Positions 1 to 5,782 of a stretch of DNA of 5,933 nucleotides are shown piece after piece; within the stretch, counting starts at the first letter, position 1; each line of letters begins with the position of its first letter. The translations under genes were made by a program, and so were the position numbers. Origin of the DNA: Thioploca sp. (GTDB lineage: Bacteria > Pseudomonadota > Gammaproteobacteria > Beggiatoales > Beggiatoaceae); assembly GCA_011371325.1 (NCBI GenBank), contig DRQV01000211.1, positions 1 to 5,933 on the forward strand, written 5' to 3'. The notes under the pieces were generated by a model that had not been told where the DNA came from, did not search any database, and saw only the letters and a list, made by a program, of their open reading frames with translations.

Positions 1-797
1 CCGGTAGTATTATAAGCACGCACCCGGTAATAATAAGTTGTTGTACAGGTTAAACCAGTATTATTATATGATTCAGTATCTGCTTCAACTGTATCGATTT
101 GACTCCAATCTGAATTATTAAGTGAACGTTCTATTTTAAAAATAGTTTCATCATTACTTGCATCAGTCCAAGCTAAATTGATTTGAGTTTTGGATGTGGA
201 GGTTATATTTAAATTTGTTGGAACAGTGGGCGGAGAATTATTACAAGTAGTGCTAGCATTGCTGGAATTGCTATAACCAGAATTATTAGTACCATTATAA
301 GCACGCACCCGATAATAATAGGTTTGTTCACATGAAGTTACATTAGTATCATTATAAATTGTTGTATCAGTAGTTACTGTATCGATTTGATTCCAAGTAA
401 TTTGATTATCATCAGAACGTTCTATTTTAAAAAGAGTTTCACTAACACTATTATCAGTCCAACTAAGGTCTATTTGAGTAGCTGAAGATTCAATTGTGGT
501 TAGATTAGTTGGAGGACAAATAGCTGTAGTGTCATTCAATTCCGCATAGTGAGAATCTCCATATATATTATAGGCATAAACTCGATAATAATAAGCTGTT
601 TCACAGGTTAAACCTGTATCATCGTATTCTACAATGCCTTCTCCAACAGTAAAGCTATTCGAGCTACTCCAATCTGAATTGTCAAGTGAACGTTCAATCT
701 TAAAATTAGTTTCATCATCACTGTTATCCGTCCAAGTAAGATTTATTTGGCTATCCGTTGAAGTTATGGTTGATACAGTTGGATTTTTTGGAACAGG
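1..797 (-). repeat. Three fibronectin type III-like coding repeats, similar at DNA level
   Basis: The segment encoding YYYRV-AYN recurs at about 13, 298 and 571 on the plus strand, giving spacings of 285 and 273 bases (95 and 91 codons, both whole codons). The 14 bases TAAGCACGCACCCG occur at both 13-26 and 298-311. A separate run encoding SDW through the IERS region is almost the same at about 106-155 and 671-720. The cysteine before YYYRV is present in all three. A second cysteine just before a PPT motif follows repeats 1 and 2, suggesting a possible disulfide. The first seen repeat unit in protein order is the one nearest 797; the third is cut by the window edge. Confidence 0.8.
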
Positions 798-1862
798 CAA
801 TTCATATGCACCAATATCACAGGCACTTCCTCTATCTGCTCTATCCGTTCCAACTTGATCTGTACTTGCACAGTTATTACCACCATGAATAGCAGGATTT
901 GTGGTTACATCACCTATTAAATGATAAGTTCCATCTGAATTTAAAGTTGTATTAATAATATTAGTTATATTAGCAGAAACCTTATCATTTGCCCCATTAG
1001 GACATCCAGTATTATCGCCTACTAAATTATAACCATTAGAGGTAATAGTATTACCATTTCCGCAATCACTATTTACATTTCCTATGATAATTGTATTATT
1101 TATGCTAACATTTTGACCACCACCATTACGCAAGCCTCCACTAACATTTTCTGCGGAATTATTATAAATAGTACTGTTAATTATAGCCGTTCCAGTGGAT
1201 GCTGTACCAGCTTGCACTCCTCCACCTTTACCACTTTTTTCAGCTGTACCTAAAGCATTATTATTATTGATAGTACAGTTAATTATAGTTAATATATTAT
1301 TATTAAAAATTCCACCTCCATTACCCTCAACAGAAGTATTATGACTGATATTACAATTTTGTAGAGTTAAACTACCATAGTTAGAGATACCGCCACCATG
1401 TACATCAGTTATTGCTGCAATATTTCCTCTACCGTATCTAACCATTACTTTTTCAATAGTTACAGTTCCACTTAAAATATGAAATACTCGATCAATACCA
1501 TTACTATCTGTAGTACCAGCTTGAATAATAGTACTGGCTGAACCTGCCCCAGTTATAGTTAAATTTGAAGCAATATCTAAATCACCATCAGCATTATCAT
1601 TATCATCACCATTTCCATCATCATTAATTGCAATAGTAATAGTATATTCACCAGTTGGAACATTAATCGTATCAGTTCCACTACCACTTGTACAATTATC
1701 TACCACATTATCACTATTGGCAGCTTGAATTGCTTCTCTTAAAGAACAATCACCATCACTATTTAATTCATCATCAGTGGTATTTACAGTAATTGTTGCA
1801 GCATATACAGTTGGTATTAATAATATAATAAGTAAACTGAAAAATATTTTTTTATAAAACAT
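1..1862 (-). CDS. Secreted CSLREA / choice-of-anchor Q-like protein with fibronectin type III repeats (3' end outside the window)
   Basis: The frame is open from the ATG at 1862 to the window edge, giving 620 codons without a stop, so the C-terminus is missing. Residues 1-21 look like a Sec signal peptide: two Lys, a hydrophobic core of Ile/Leu/Phe, and a likely cut after Val-Tyr-Ala. Residues 39-45 read CSLREAI, the hallmark of the CSLREA family, followed by QAAN. About residues 95-300 are rich in Asn, Gly and Thr with recurring GGG-I-N and I-N-x-T/S-I patterns, as in right-handed parallel beta-helix proteins. About residues 318-354 end in CDIGAYE, typical of choice-of-anchor Q domains. Three FN3-like repeats follow (about 358-447, 448-541, 542-620), each with a WTD-S, FKIERS and YYYRV-AYN core and a Cys just before YYYRV. 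A GAGGG ribosome binding site 8 nt upstream supports the start. By family it is probably an extracellular or surface adhesion protein; no specific ligand can be inferred. Confidence 0.85.
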   Translation of the reverse strand, partial: MFYKKIFFSLLIILLIPTVYAATITVNTTDDELNSDGDCSLREAIQAANSDNVVDNCTSGSGTDTINVPTGEYTITIAINDDGNGDDNDNADGDLDIASNLTITGAGSASTIIQAGTTDSNGIDRVFHILSGTVTIEKVMVRYGRGNIAAITDVHGGGISNYGSLTLQNCNISHNTSVEGNGGGIFNNNILTIINCTINNNNALGTAEKSGKGGGVQAGTASTGTAIINSTIYNNSAENVSGGLRNGGGQNVSINNTIIIGNVNSDCGNGNTITSNGYNLVGDNTGCPNGANDKVSANITNIINTTLNSDGTYHLIGDVTTNPAIHGGNNCASTDQVGTDRADRGSACDIGAYELPVPKNPTVSTITSTDSQINLTWTDNSDDETNFKIERSLDNSDWSSSNSFTVGEGIVEYDDTGLTCETAYYYRVYAYNIYGDSHYAELNDTTAICPPTNLTTIESSATQIDLSWTDNSVSETLFKIERSDDNQITWNQIDTVTTDTTIYNDTNVTSCEQTYYYRVRAYNGTNNSGYSNSSNASTTCNNSPPTVPTNLNITSTSKTQINLAWTDASNDETIFKIERSLNNSDWSQIDTVEADTESYNNTGLTCTTTYYYRVRAYNTT

Positions 1863-1870
1863 GACATTTA

Positions 1871-1875
1871 CCCTC
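1871..1875 (-). promoter_or_regulatory. Ribosome binding site of the CSLREA/FN3 gene
   Basis: On the minus strand GAGGG lies 8 nt before the ATG at 1862. It is a good anti-16S match in an AT-rich context and decides the start codon, which is also the one that gives a proper signal peptide. Confidence 0.65.
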
Positions 1876-1884
1876 ATTTAGAAA

Positions 1885-1913
1885 TCTATATGAAAAGAAT
1901 AGCACATTTACAA
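1885..1913 (-). promoter_or_regulatory. Candidate sigma-70 promoter of the CSLREA/FN3 gene
   Basis: Minus strand reads TTGTAA (1913-1908), 17 bases, then TATAGA (1890-1885). Each box matches 4 of 6 consensus positions with an ideal spacer. The transcript would start near 1878, leaving a short leader that still contains the GAGGG site. A perfect TATAAT also exists at 1992-1987 but I find no good -35 box for it. AT-rich sequence makes chance matches common, so this is only a candidate. Confidence 0.35.
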
Positions 1914-1949
1914 AATTTAATAGATTAAATGATAGAATGATAATTTGAT

Positions 1950-1967
1950 GATCCCTTGTGGTTATCC
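1950..1967. repeat. Possible second, decayed copy of the same palindromic repeat
   Basis: The plus strand reads GATCCCTTGTGGTTATCC. It matches the CAATCC-CTTGTG-GGTTGCC middle expected of the repeat type named for 2020-2043, with the flanking arms changed, so only GAT/ATC pair well. Resemblance is partial and could be chance. Confidence 0.25.
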
Positions 1968-2019
1968 TAAATGATAAATCGTGACTATTATAAATATTTG
2001 ATGATTTTATAGATTCATG

Positions 2020-2043
2020 ATAGGCAACCGGATTGCCCCTACT
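2020..2043. repeat. Short inverted repeat, possible degenerate dispersed palindrome
   Basis: The plus strand has GGCAA (2023-2027), a 5-base loop CCGGA, and TTGCC (2032-2036), followed by CCTAC. Read on the minus strand it begins GTAGGGGCAATCC and then GGTTGCC. This resembles palindromic intergenic repeats of the form GTAGGGGCAATCC...GGTTGCCC that I recall from several bacterial genomes, here with a shortened middle. The hairpin lacks a T-run, so it is not called as a terminator. The identity as a dispersed family is recollection, not shown by this window. Confidence 0.35.
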
Positions 2044-2071
2044 TTGCGTGATAATTTATACCTACTATTTA

Positions 2072-3637
2072 TTAAGGAATCAAAATAGTATTCTGTGCAA
2101 CTGGATTTTTATTAGGATAATCAAGCGTATAATGTAAACCACGACTTTCATGACGTTGTTGGGCCGAACGAATAATTAAATCAGCTACTAAAGTTAAATT
2201 TCTTAATTCAATTAAATCATTACTAACTCTAAAATTACTATAATATTCATAAATTTCATTTTGCAGTAAATCTACCCGACTTTTAGCTCTTTGCAAACGT
2301 TTACTAGTTCGTACAATACCAACATAATCCCACATAAAACGCCGTAACTCATCCCAATTATGCGAAACTACCACCTCTTCATCAGAATTAGTAACTCTAC
2401 TTTCATCCCAAGAAGGTAATTTAGCTGATTTTGGAGCAGTAGTTAATTTACTTAAAATATCTAAACTAGCAGTGTGGGAAAATACTAAACATTCTAATAA
2501 CGAGTTACTGGCCATTCGATTAGCTCCATGTAAACCAGTTGAAGCAACTTCACCAATAGCATACAATCCTTCCACATCAGTATGACCATTTTTATCGGTA
2601 ATTACTCCACCACAGGTATAATGGGCTGCTGGAACTACTGGAATTGGTTGATTTACCATGTCATAACCAAGCGATTTACAACGGTGATAAATATTTGGAA
2701 AATGCTCAATGATAAACTTTTCTGATTTATAACTAATATCTAATAGAACATAATCACAACCTAACCGTTTCATTTCATGATCAATAGCTCGTGCTACAAT
2801 ATCACGAGGAGCTAACTCACCTCTTGAATCAAAATTCTGCATAAAAGGACTGCCATCTGGTAACAGTAATTTACCACCTTCGCCACGCACAGCTTCACTA
2901 ATTAAAAATGATTTTGCCTTCGGATGATATAGACAAGTTGGATGAAATTGAATAAATTCCATATTTTCGACTCTACAACCAGCTCGCCAAGCCATTGCAA
3001 TTCCATCTCCAGTTGCGATATCTGGATTGCTAGTATATAAATAGGCCTTGCCAGCTCCACCAGTGGCCAATATTACAAAACTAGCTGGCAATGCTTGAAT
3101 TTTATTGGTATTTAGATTTAATACATAAGCTCCTAAACAGCGTGAAGTGGATAAACCAATTTTAGTGCCAGTAATCAAGTCAATGATAATATGATATTCC
3201 AATATCTGAATATTAGGATGAGCTTTAACTTTGGTAGTCAAAGTAGTAATCATCGCTTTACCAGTTGCATCATCAGCATGTATCACTCGTCGATGACTAT
3301 GACCACCTTCACGAGTTAAATGATAATTACCTTGTTTTATTCGAGTAAATGGCATACCTTGTTCAATTAACCAGGCAATTCGTTCTGGACCTTGAGCAAT
3401 AGTAAACTCAACTATCTCTTTATTACATAATCCAGCTCCAGCACCTATAGTATCTGCAACATGCGATTCTAGGGAATCATCCTCTCCAAGTACTGCCGAA
3501 ATACCACCTTGAGCATATATAGTATTACAACAATCTAGGGTGTTTTTTGACAAAATAGTTACTTTAGCATGGTCAGCAACTTCTAATGCCAAACTGAGAC
3601 CAGCAGCACCACTACCAATAATTAATATATTTTTCAT
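2072..3637 (-). CDS. nadB: L-aspartate oxidase NadB
   Basis: NadB is a cytoplasmic FAD flavoprotein that oxidises L-aspartate to iminoaspartate, the first step of de novo NAD synthesis; NadA then makes quinolinate. The 521 residues are full length (E. coli NadB is 540). Residues 4-13 hold the dinucleotide-binding ILIIGSGAAG motif, 40-48 the IYAQGGISA flavin loop, and 109-117 REGGHSHRR. Residues known to matter in E. coli NadB are all in place: Glu110, His232 (in FHPT), Arg278 (in PRDI), His339 (in AAHY) and Arg374 (in GANR). GEVASTGLHGANRMASNS at about 362-379 and a helical C-terminal domain complete the fold. These, and the YTCGG loop, separate it from the related SdhA/FrdA subunits. Its ATG overlaps the stop of the upstream cyclo-ligase gene as ATGA, implying translational coupling in one operon. 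nadA is not in the window. Confidence 0.96.
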   Translation of the reverse strand: MKNILIIGSGAAGLSLALEVADHAKVTILSKNTLDCCNTIYAQGGISAVLGEDDSLESHVADTIGAGAGLCNKEIVEFTIAQGPERIAWLIEQGMPFTRIKQGNYHLTREGGHSHRRVIHADDATGKAMITTLTTKVKAHPNIQILEYHIIIDLITGTKIGLSTSRCLGAYVLNLNTNKIQALPASFVILATGGAGKAYLYTSNPDIATGDGIAMAWRAGCRVENMEFIQFHPTCLYHPKAKSFLISEAVRGEGGKLLLPDGSPFMQNFDSRGELAPRDIVARAIDHEMKRLGCDYVLLDISYKSEKFIIEHFPNIYHRCKSLGYDMVNQPIPVVPAAHYTCGGVITDKNGHTDVEGLYAIGEVASTGLHGANRMASNSLLECLVFSHTASLDILSKLTTAPKSAKLPSWDESRVTNSDEEVVVSHNWDELRRFMWDYVGIVRTSKRLQRAKSRVDLLQNEIYEYYSNFRVSNDLIELRNLTLVADLIIRSAQQRHESRGLHYTLDYPNKNPVAQNTILIP

Positions 3638-4182
3638 TTATTAAATACCCAAGTATGTTCAGCCATTACGCAAAAATCCATTTTAATATCATATTCATTA
3701 ACATCATCTATTTGATCTACTGGTTTAAACTTAGATAAGCCGATTTTAATTATATCTTGGTGGCATTTTAATAAAAATCTATCATAAAATCCTTTACCAT
3801 AACCAACTCGAAAACCTCTTTGATCAAAAGCTAATAGTGGCAATAAAATCATATCTATTTCTTCATCAAGACATTTACGAGCATTAATTGGTTCTGGAAT
3901 ATTCCAACGATTTTTTTTAATCTGAGTATTTTTATCTAAATAATAGCTTTCCATAGTATAATCCTGCAGATTACTTTTAGATGTAACTATGGAAATAGTG
4001 GGATAGTTTTGGAAGATTTCTTCGATAATTAGCCAAGTATTAATTTCCTGTAACATTGGTAAAAAAATATGGATTTTTTGGATATTATTTAGGTTAAAAC
4101 TATTAAAGAAATTATTTTTAATGGCTAAAGAATTATCGATAGTTAAATTACTAAACTTTTGTCTTATTTGGCTTTTTGTCAT
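3634..4182 (-). CDS. fau: 5-formyltetrahydrofolate cyclo-ligase (MTHFS family)
   Basis: The enzyme uses ATP to convert 5-formyl-THF to 5,10-methenyl-THF, returning a storage folate to one-carbon metabolism in the cytoplasm. At 182 residues the length is normal. Visible family marks are the N-terminal KSQIRQKF helix (3-10), NTWLIIEE (48-55), NRWNIPEP (91-98), the hydrophobic strand DMILLPLLAFD (110-120), and the signature GFRVGYGKGFYDRFL (123-137), which binds the phosphate/folate. The N-terminal basic helix is less Arg-rich than usual. The style of the signature and of the last 50 residues reminds me of Bacteroidota members rather than typical gammaproteobacterial YgfA. No clear Shine-Dalgarno precedes the ATG at 4182, and the decayed IS607 recombinase frame ends on that ATG (ATATGA). 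The stop overlaps the nadB start by 4 bases. The symbol fau (also ygfA) is by function; orthology to the E. coli gene is not shown. Confidence 0.88.
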   Translation of the reverse strand: MTKSQIRQKFSNLTIDNSLAIKNNFFNSFNLNNIQKIHIFLPMLQEINTWLIIEEIFQNYPTISIVTSKSNLQDYTMESYYLDKNTQIKKNRWNIPEPINARKCLDEEIDMILLPLLAFDQRGFRVGYGKGFYDRFLLKCHQDIIKIGLSKFKPVDQIDDVNEYDIKMDFCVMAEHTWVFNK

Positions 4183-4419
4183 ATAATATAGGCAATATGA
4201 GATTGAGCCTCCGTTTTTGAAACGGTAAACTCCTGTTGAGTCACAGCTTCAATTACTCTTAACTGTCGGTCAATATTTTGATCACTTGATGAGACACGAG
4301 CATAAATAACACAGTTTTTCCATTTTAATTAAAATAGTTCCAGTTTGCTCGGCTGGCACCGGCAACTTTCCCTGATCAAACCACTACGGTATGATATCCC
4401 TTTTGCCCAATCGTTTCAT
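4179..4419 (-). pseudogene. Remnant of an IS607-family serine recombinase (TnpA) gene, frameshifted and truncated
   Basis: Minus-strand translation in shifting frames rebuilds the N-terminal part of an IS607-type transposase. The pieces in order are an MK start (4419), DWAKGISYR (about 4413-4387), WFDQGKLPVPAEQT and GTILIK (4383-4324), and CVIYARVSSSDQNIDRQL (from 4313). The last frame runs about 44 codons to a TGA at 4181-4179. The first parts are the small MerR-like helix-turn-helix that precedes the catalytic domain in IS607 recombinases. YARVSSSDQ is the serine recombinase active-site segment, with the nucleophile Ser codon (4292-4290) still intact. At least two frame changes lie between the pieces, and the rest of the catalytic domain is missing. 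The end coincides with the cyclo-ligase start codon. No TnpB is present and IS607 elements lack terminal inverted repeats, so the original ends cannot be drawn. Confidence 0.75.
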
Positions 4420-4427
4420 GTTGGGAT

Positions 4428-4455
4428 ATTATATACAACAGGGTATATTTGCCAA
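4428..4455 (-). promoter_or_regulatory. Candidate leftward promoter for the IS607 remnant and the cyclo-ligase-nadB unit
   Basis: The minus strand reads TTGGCA (4455-4450), a 16-base spacer, then a perfect TATAAT (4433-4428). The -35 box matches 5 of 6. Transcription would begin near 4421, just before the MK start of the IS607 remnant. That gives a leader of about 240 bases made of the dead gene before the cyclo-ligase ATG at 4182. It may be the old transposase promoter now serving the metabolic genes; that reuse is inference. Confidence 0.5.
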
Positions 4456-4484
4456 TAAAATTGAGATATGTTTTCAACCCCAAC

Positions 4485-4514
4485 TTGACACCAATCCTAC
4501 TCAAATAATATAAT
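4485..4514 (+). promoter_or_regulatory. Strong candidate sigma-70 promoter of folP
   Basis: A perfect TTGACA (4485-4490) and a perfect TATAAT (4509-4514) are 18 bases apart, close to the ideal 17. The start of transcription would fall near 4521, upstream of the 23-bp tandem repeat and about 77 bases before the preferred folP ATG. It is back to back with the leftward promoter, the two -35 boxes being 29 bases apart. Confidence 0.65.
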
Positions 4515-4541
4515 CACATTAAGATTTGTTCATCACTACCT

Positions 4542-4587
4542 TGTTTAGTACTGCCTAAAATTCATGTTTGGTACTACCTAAAATTCA
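4542..4587 (+). repeat. 23-bp direct tandem repeat, two copies, at the folP 5' end
   Basis: Units 4542-4564 and 4565-4587 share 21 of 23 bases, both beginning TGTTT and ending CCTAAAATTCA; they differ at unit positions 6 and 12. A shorter, weaker match (11 of 15 bases) lies directly before, at 4527-4541, so there may once have been three units. The array sits between the promoter and the folP ATG, in the untranslated leader if the ATG at 4598 is the true start. Confidence 0.8.
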
Positions 4588-4597
4588 AATTATAAAT

Positions 4598-5398
4598 ATG
4601 TTTTCACAAGATAATTTACCTAAAGTCATGGGAATTTTGAATATTACTCCCGATTCTTTTTCTGATGGTGGAAAATTTTTTTCTGCCAAATCTGCTTTTG
4701 AACAAGCTAGAGTAATATTTGAAGCAGGAGCTGATATGATTGATATTGGAGGAGAATCAACCAGACCAGGAGCCAAATCAGTATCAATCCAAGAAGAAAT
4801 TGATCGAATTATTCCAATAATAGAACAAATTCGGACTGAATTTCCTATTTCCATTTCTGTTGACACTAGCAAACCTACAGTTATGTATGAGGCAATTAAA
4901 GCTGGGGTTGATATGATTAATGATGTTATGGCATTACGTACTAAAAATAGTTTGGCTATTGTTGCTAATTCTAATGTTAAAATCTGTTTAATGCATATGC
5001 AAGGTAAACCAAGGACTATGCAAACTAACCCTCAATATGAGGATATAGTAGAAGAGATAAAAATTTTCTTGTTAAAAAGAGTTCAAGCTTGTATTGATGC
5101 TGGTATTATTAAAGATAGAATTATAATAGACCCAGGATTTGGTTTTGGTAAAACCTTAGAACATAATTTAATTTTAATGCGAAACTTAGCAGATTTCACT
5201 AAAATTGGTTATCCAGTATTAATAGGAGTATCACGTAAATCTATGATTGGTAAAATATTAAATAAGCCAGTTACAGAACGTTTATATGGAGGTGTGGCTT
5301 TAGCAGTATTAGCTGTTGATAGAGGAGCTAAAATAATTCGTACCCATGATGTTGCAATAACAGTTGATGCCATAAAAATAACCCAAGCAGTAATTTAA
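4598..5398 (+). CDS. folP: Dihydropteroate synthase FolP
   Basis: FolP joins 6-hydroxymethyl-dihydropterin pyrophosphate and p-aminobenzoate to give dihydropteroate in cytoplasmic folate synthesis; it is the sulfonamide target. The 266 residues form a TIM barrel of normal length (E. coli 282). Signatures in order are NITPDSFSDGG (15-25), GGESTRPG (51-58), SVDTSKP (87-93), LMHMQG (131-136), DPGFGFGK (178-185), GVSRKSMIG (210-218) and RTHDV (248-252). The STRPG loop, where resistance changes usually occur, looks wild type. I chose the ATG at 4598, which leaves 9 residues before VMGILN. A TTG at 4568 in the same frame would add 10 residues (starting MVLPK) encoded partly by the 23-bp repeat, and is less likely. 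Neither start has a clear Shine-Dalgarno. It heads a plus-strand unit with the hemerythrin-like gene 23 bases on, rather than the ftsH-folP-glmM order of enteric bacteria. Confidence 0.95.
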   Translation: MFSQDNLPKVMGILNITPDSFSDGGKFFSAKSAFEQARVIFEAGADMIDIGGESTRPGAKSVSIQEEIDRIIPIIEQIRTEFPISISVDTSKPTVMYEAIKAGVDMINDVMALRTKNSLAIVANSNVKICLMHMQGKPRTMQTNPQYEDIVEEIKIFLLKRVQACIDAGIIKDRIIIDPGFGFGKTLEHNLILMRNLADFTKIGYPVLIGVSRKSMIGKILNKPVTERLYGGVALAVLAVDRGAKIIRTHDVAITVDAIKITQAVI

Positions 5399-5411
5399 TA
5401 ATTTTAACAAT

Positions 5412-5416
5412 GAGGA
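5412..5416 (+). promoter_or_regulatory. Ribosome binding site deciding the start of the hemerythrin-like gene
   Basis: GAGGA lies 5 bases before the ATG at 5422 and inside the start of the longer alternative reading from 5410, so the shorter start is preferred. Confidence 0.6.
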
Positions 5417-5421
5417 ATAAT

Positions 5422-5778
5422 ATGAGGCGAGTAAGATGGAAATCAAAATATTCAAGTGGAATTTCAAAAATAGACAATCATAATAAAAATCTGCTTAATA
5501 TTCTAAATGATTTAGTTATTAAAGCAAATCAATTAGAACATTGTCAAGATTTATCCGATTTGCATAAACATATTGGTGAACTTGTAGAAATTGAGTTGCA
5601 GAAAATAGATACTGGTCAATTTAAAGAAATTCAAGATTTATTGATTATGGAATTGCCTTTAGCAGCAAGAAATACTCAAGCTTGCCATGATTGTAATTTA
5701 TGCGACCATTTAGATGAACAAGTTGGGCAATGGTTAAAACTAGATAAAGTTAACAAGTTCACCGTCAAGAATGAATAG
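5422..5778 (+). CDS. Small hemerythrin-like protein with a C-terminal cysteine cluster
   Basis: The 118-residue product opens like a bacteriohemerythrin: RVRWKSKYSSGISKIDNHNK (3-22) fits the W-x-GI-x-ID-x-H helix that gives the first iron ligand (His20), followed by LLNILNDL. The remaining canonical ligands (the H-x3-E helix, the H-x3-H helix, and the last H-x4-D) are not recognisable. Instead residues 88-96 read CHDCNLCDH, three cysteines at C-x2-C-x2-C spacing with adjacent histidines, which could hold a metal or form disulfides; this is inference. There is no signal peptide or membrane segment, so it is probably cytoplasmic. GAGGA at 5412-5416, 5 bases before the ATG at 5422, decides this start over the ATG at 5410, which would add four residues and has no ribosome site. 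It lies 23 bases after folP and abuts the next gene, so all three are likely co-transcribed. Its function is unknown. Confidence 0.7.
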   Translation: MRRVRWKSKYSSGISKIDNHNKNLLNILNDLVIKANQLEHCQDLSDLHKHIGELVEIELQKIDTGQFKEIQDLLIMELPLAARNTQACHDCNLCDHLDEQVGQWLKLDKVNKFTVKNE

Positions 5779-5782
5779 CATA

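Larger units (their letters stand above)
1863..2071. other. Intergenic region between nadB and the CSLREA/FN3 gene
   Basis: These 209 bases hold no credible gene. Besides the promoter candidate and ribosome binding site, they contain two palindrome-like elements (1950-1967 and 2020-2043) and two copies of TTTGATGAT (1944-1952 and 1997-2005). I see no hairpin followed by a T-run after the nadB stop, so no rho-independent terminator can be called; nadB transcription may read through or stop by Rho. Confidence 0.6.

Noticed and set aside
1..797. CRISPR-like array from regularly spaced repeats
   Set aside because: The repeats are whole-codon FN3 modules in one open frame, far longer than CRISPR units, and the intervening sequence is also homologous between units.
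634..858. Plus-strand open frame of 74 codons
   Set aside because: It is antisense to the CSLREA/FN3 gene, has no ribosome site, and its composition mirrors the opposite-strand repeats.
2020..2043. Rho-independent terminator of nadB
   Set aside because: The stem is only 5 bp and is not followed by a T-run on either strand.
4183..4420. 6S RNA (ssrS), which often precedes ygfA in Gammaproteobacteria
   Set aside because: The space is accounted for by IS607 recombinase fragments, and I could not find the closing stem and central bubble of 6S RNA.
4564..4581. Tiny leader peptide from the ATG at 4564
   Set aside because: It is five codons before a stop, has no ribosome site and arises only from one base context in the repeat.
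4568..4597. Longer FolP from the TTG at 4568
   Set aside because: It would add 10 residues partly encoded by the tandem repeat, with no ribosome site; the ATG at 4598 gives a family-like N-terminus. It cannot be fully excluded.
4585..4872. Minus-strand open frame of 95 codons
   Set aside because: It is a shadow of folP, whose motifs are unambiguous on the plus strand.
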